Source: Simkania sp. (GTDB lineage Bacteria > Chlamydiota > Chlamydiia > Chlamydiales > Simkaniaceae). From it: a stretch of DNA of 7,269 nucleotides. Made by a program: the position numbers and the translations under genes. The first letter of the stretch is position 1; each line of letters starts with the position of its first letter. The notes beneath the pieces were generated by a model, which was given only the letters and a program-made list of their open reading frames with translations, was not told where the DNA came from and did not search any database. The stretch covers positions 1 to 7,269 of the forward strand of contig JANQSR010000173.1 in NCBI GenBank assembly GCA_028279205.1, read 5' to 3'. Shown piece after piece: positions 6,843-7,269 of the stretch.

Positions 6843-6854
6843 ACTAAATTTAGT
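6843..6854. repeat. 12-bp perfect palindrome between candidate promoter and ispD
   Basis: ACTAAATTTAGT is an exact inverted repeat without a spacer. It lies about 17 bp after the candidate -10 and 20 bp before the ispD start. That position would suit a repressor operator in the 5' leader. It is A/T-rich and short, so chance is possible and no matching regulator is known to me. Confidence 0.4.
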
Positions 6855-6874
6855 TTCTAACTGGATGTGATGTT

Positions 6875-7269
6875 TTGAAAGTCTTGATTGTGATGGGTGG
6901 GGAGGGGCGCCGCTTCAAAGCGGTGTGCCCTAAGCAGTTTATTGAGCTAGCGGGCAAGCCAGTCTATCTCCACACACTTGAGACTTTTCTCAAGTTTGAT
7001 CAATTTGAAGAGATCATCTTGGTTTGCCATCCCGATTGGCTCGGTAAAGTTCGAAAGGAGACCAAAAATCCCAAAGTAAGGGTGGTTGAAGGGGGAGCTA
7101 CGCGTCAAGACTCGGTGTATCTCGGCCTTATAGCGTGTGGCAAGGGAACAGATTTTGTGATTATTCATGACGCTGTGCGCCCTTTCGTATCTAGAGCGAT
7201 CATTGAGCGAAATATAAGCGCTCTTAAAGAGCATCAAGCCGTTAACACATGCACCCCTTCATCCGATAC
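6875..7269 (+). CDS. ispD: 2-C-methyl-D-erythritol 4-phosphate cytidylyltransferase, N-terminal part (cut by window edge)
   Basis: IspD transfers CMP from CTP to 2-C-methyl-D-erythritol 4-phosphate, a cytoplasmic step of the MEP isoprenoid pathway. The visible 131 codons read through to the right edge. They show the CTP-binding loop MGGEGRRF (7-14, with R13), CPKQF (18-22, catalytic K20), LAGKPVYLHTLETF (25-38), GGATRQDSV (73-81) and HDAVRPF (98-104), all in the family order. The full protein is usually about 220-240 aa, so roughly 60% is present. No in-frame ATG exists before residue 7; the frame has a TAG at 6851, and TTG at 6875 gives MKVLIVMGGEG, which places the first beta strand correctly. 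GGA at 6863-6865 may be a weak ribosome binding site. The related ribitol-5-phosphate cytidylyltransferases share these motifs, but IspD is favoured because Chlamydiae use the MEP pathway. Confidence 0.9.
   Translation, partial: MKVLIVMGGEGRRFKAVCPKQFIELAGKPVYLHTLETFLKFDQFEEIILVCHPDWLGKVRKETKNPKVRVVEGGATRQDSVYLGLIACGKGTDFVIIHDAVRPFVSRAIIERNISALKEHQAVNTCTPSSD

Noticed and set aside
1..7269. CRISPR array, tRNA or rRNA gene, insertion sequence
   Set aside because: No regularly spaced direct repeats, no cloverleaf or rRNA-like sequence, and no transposase or terminal inverted repeats were seen on either strand.

Overview
The window looks like the chromosome of a member of the Chlamydiae, probably one of the environmental 'Chlamydia-related' lineages rather than the genus Chlamydia. 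The main reason is the run threonyl-tRNA synthetase – ParA-type ATPase – pGP6-D-like protein, which I recognise as the order of Chlamydia trachomatis CT581–CT582–CT583. The third gene belongs to a family otherwise known from the chlamydial virulence plasmid. The genus call is from remembered sequences and gene order, not a search.

Layout. The left edge (1-169) has a possible 26-codon tail of a plus-strand gene and a weak A/T-rich hairpin. From 170 to 2668, on the minus strand, lies one very large gene (832 aa) of no family I can name. It carries a Q-x4-C motif resembling the active site of papain-like cysteine peptidases. A 44-bp gap separates it from a divergent, tightly packed plus-strand cluster: thrS (2713-4638), parA (overlapping thrS by 4 bp), gp6D (overlapping parA by 25 bp), then after 19 bp a small DxD glycosyltransferase-like gene (6150-6800). 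A 74-bp gap with a promoter-like pair and a 12-bp perfect palindrome precedes the 5' part of ispD, which starts at a TTG and runs off the right edge.

How the genes work together. thrS, parA and gp6D appear translationally coupled. ParA and Gp6D look like a chromosomal copy of a plasmid-type maintenance or segregation pair: ParA has the Walker motifs but no ParB is present, and Gp6D carries a motif pattern that I find reminiscent of DUF3102-type plasmid/phage proteins. The glycosyltransferase-like protein would modify a glycan or glycolipid of unknown identity. IspD acts in the non-mevalonate (MEP) isoprenoid pathway. No tRNA, rRNA, CRISPR array or insertion sequence was seen. The items most worth following up are the 832-aa putative peptidase-like protein and the ParA/Gp6D pair.
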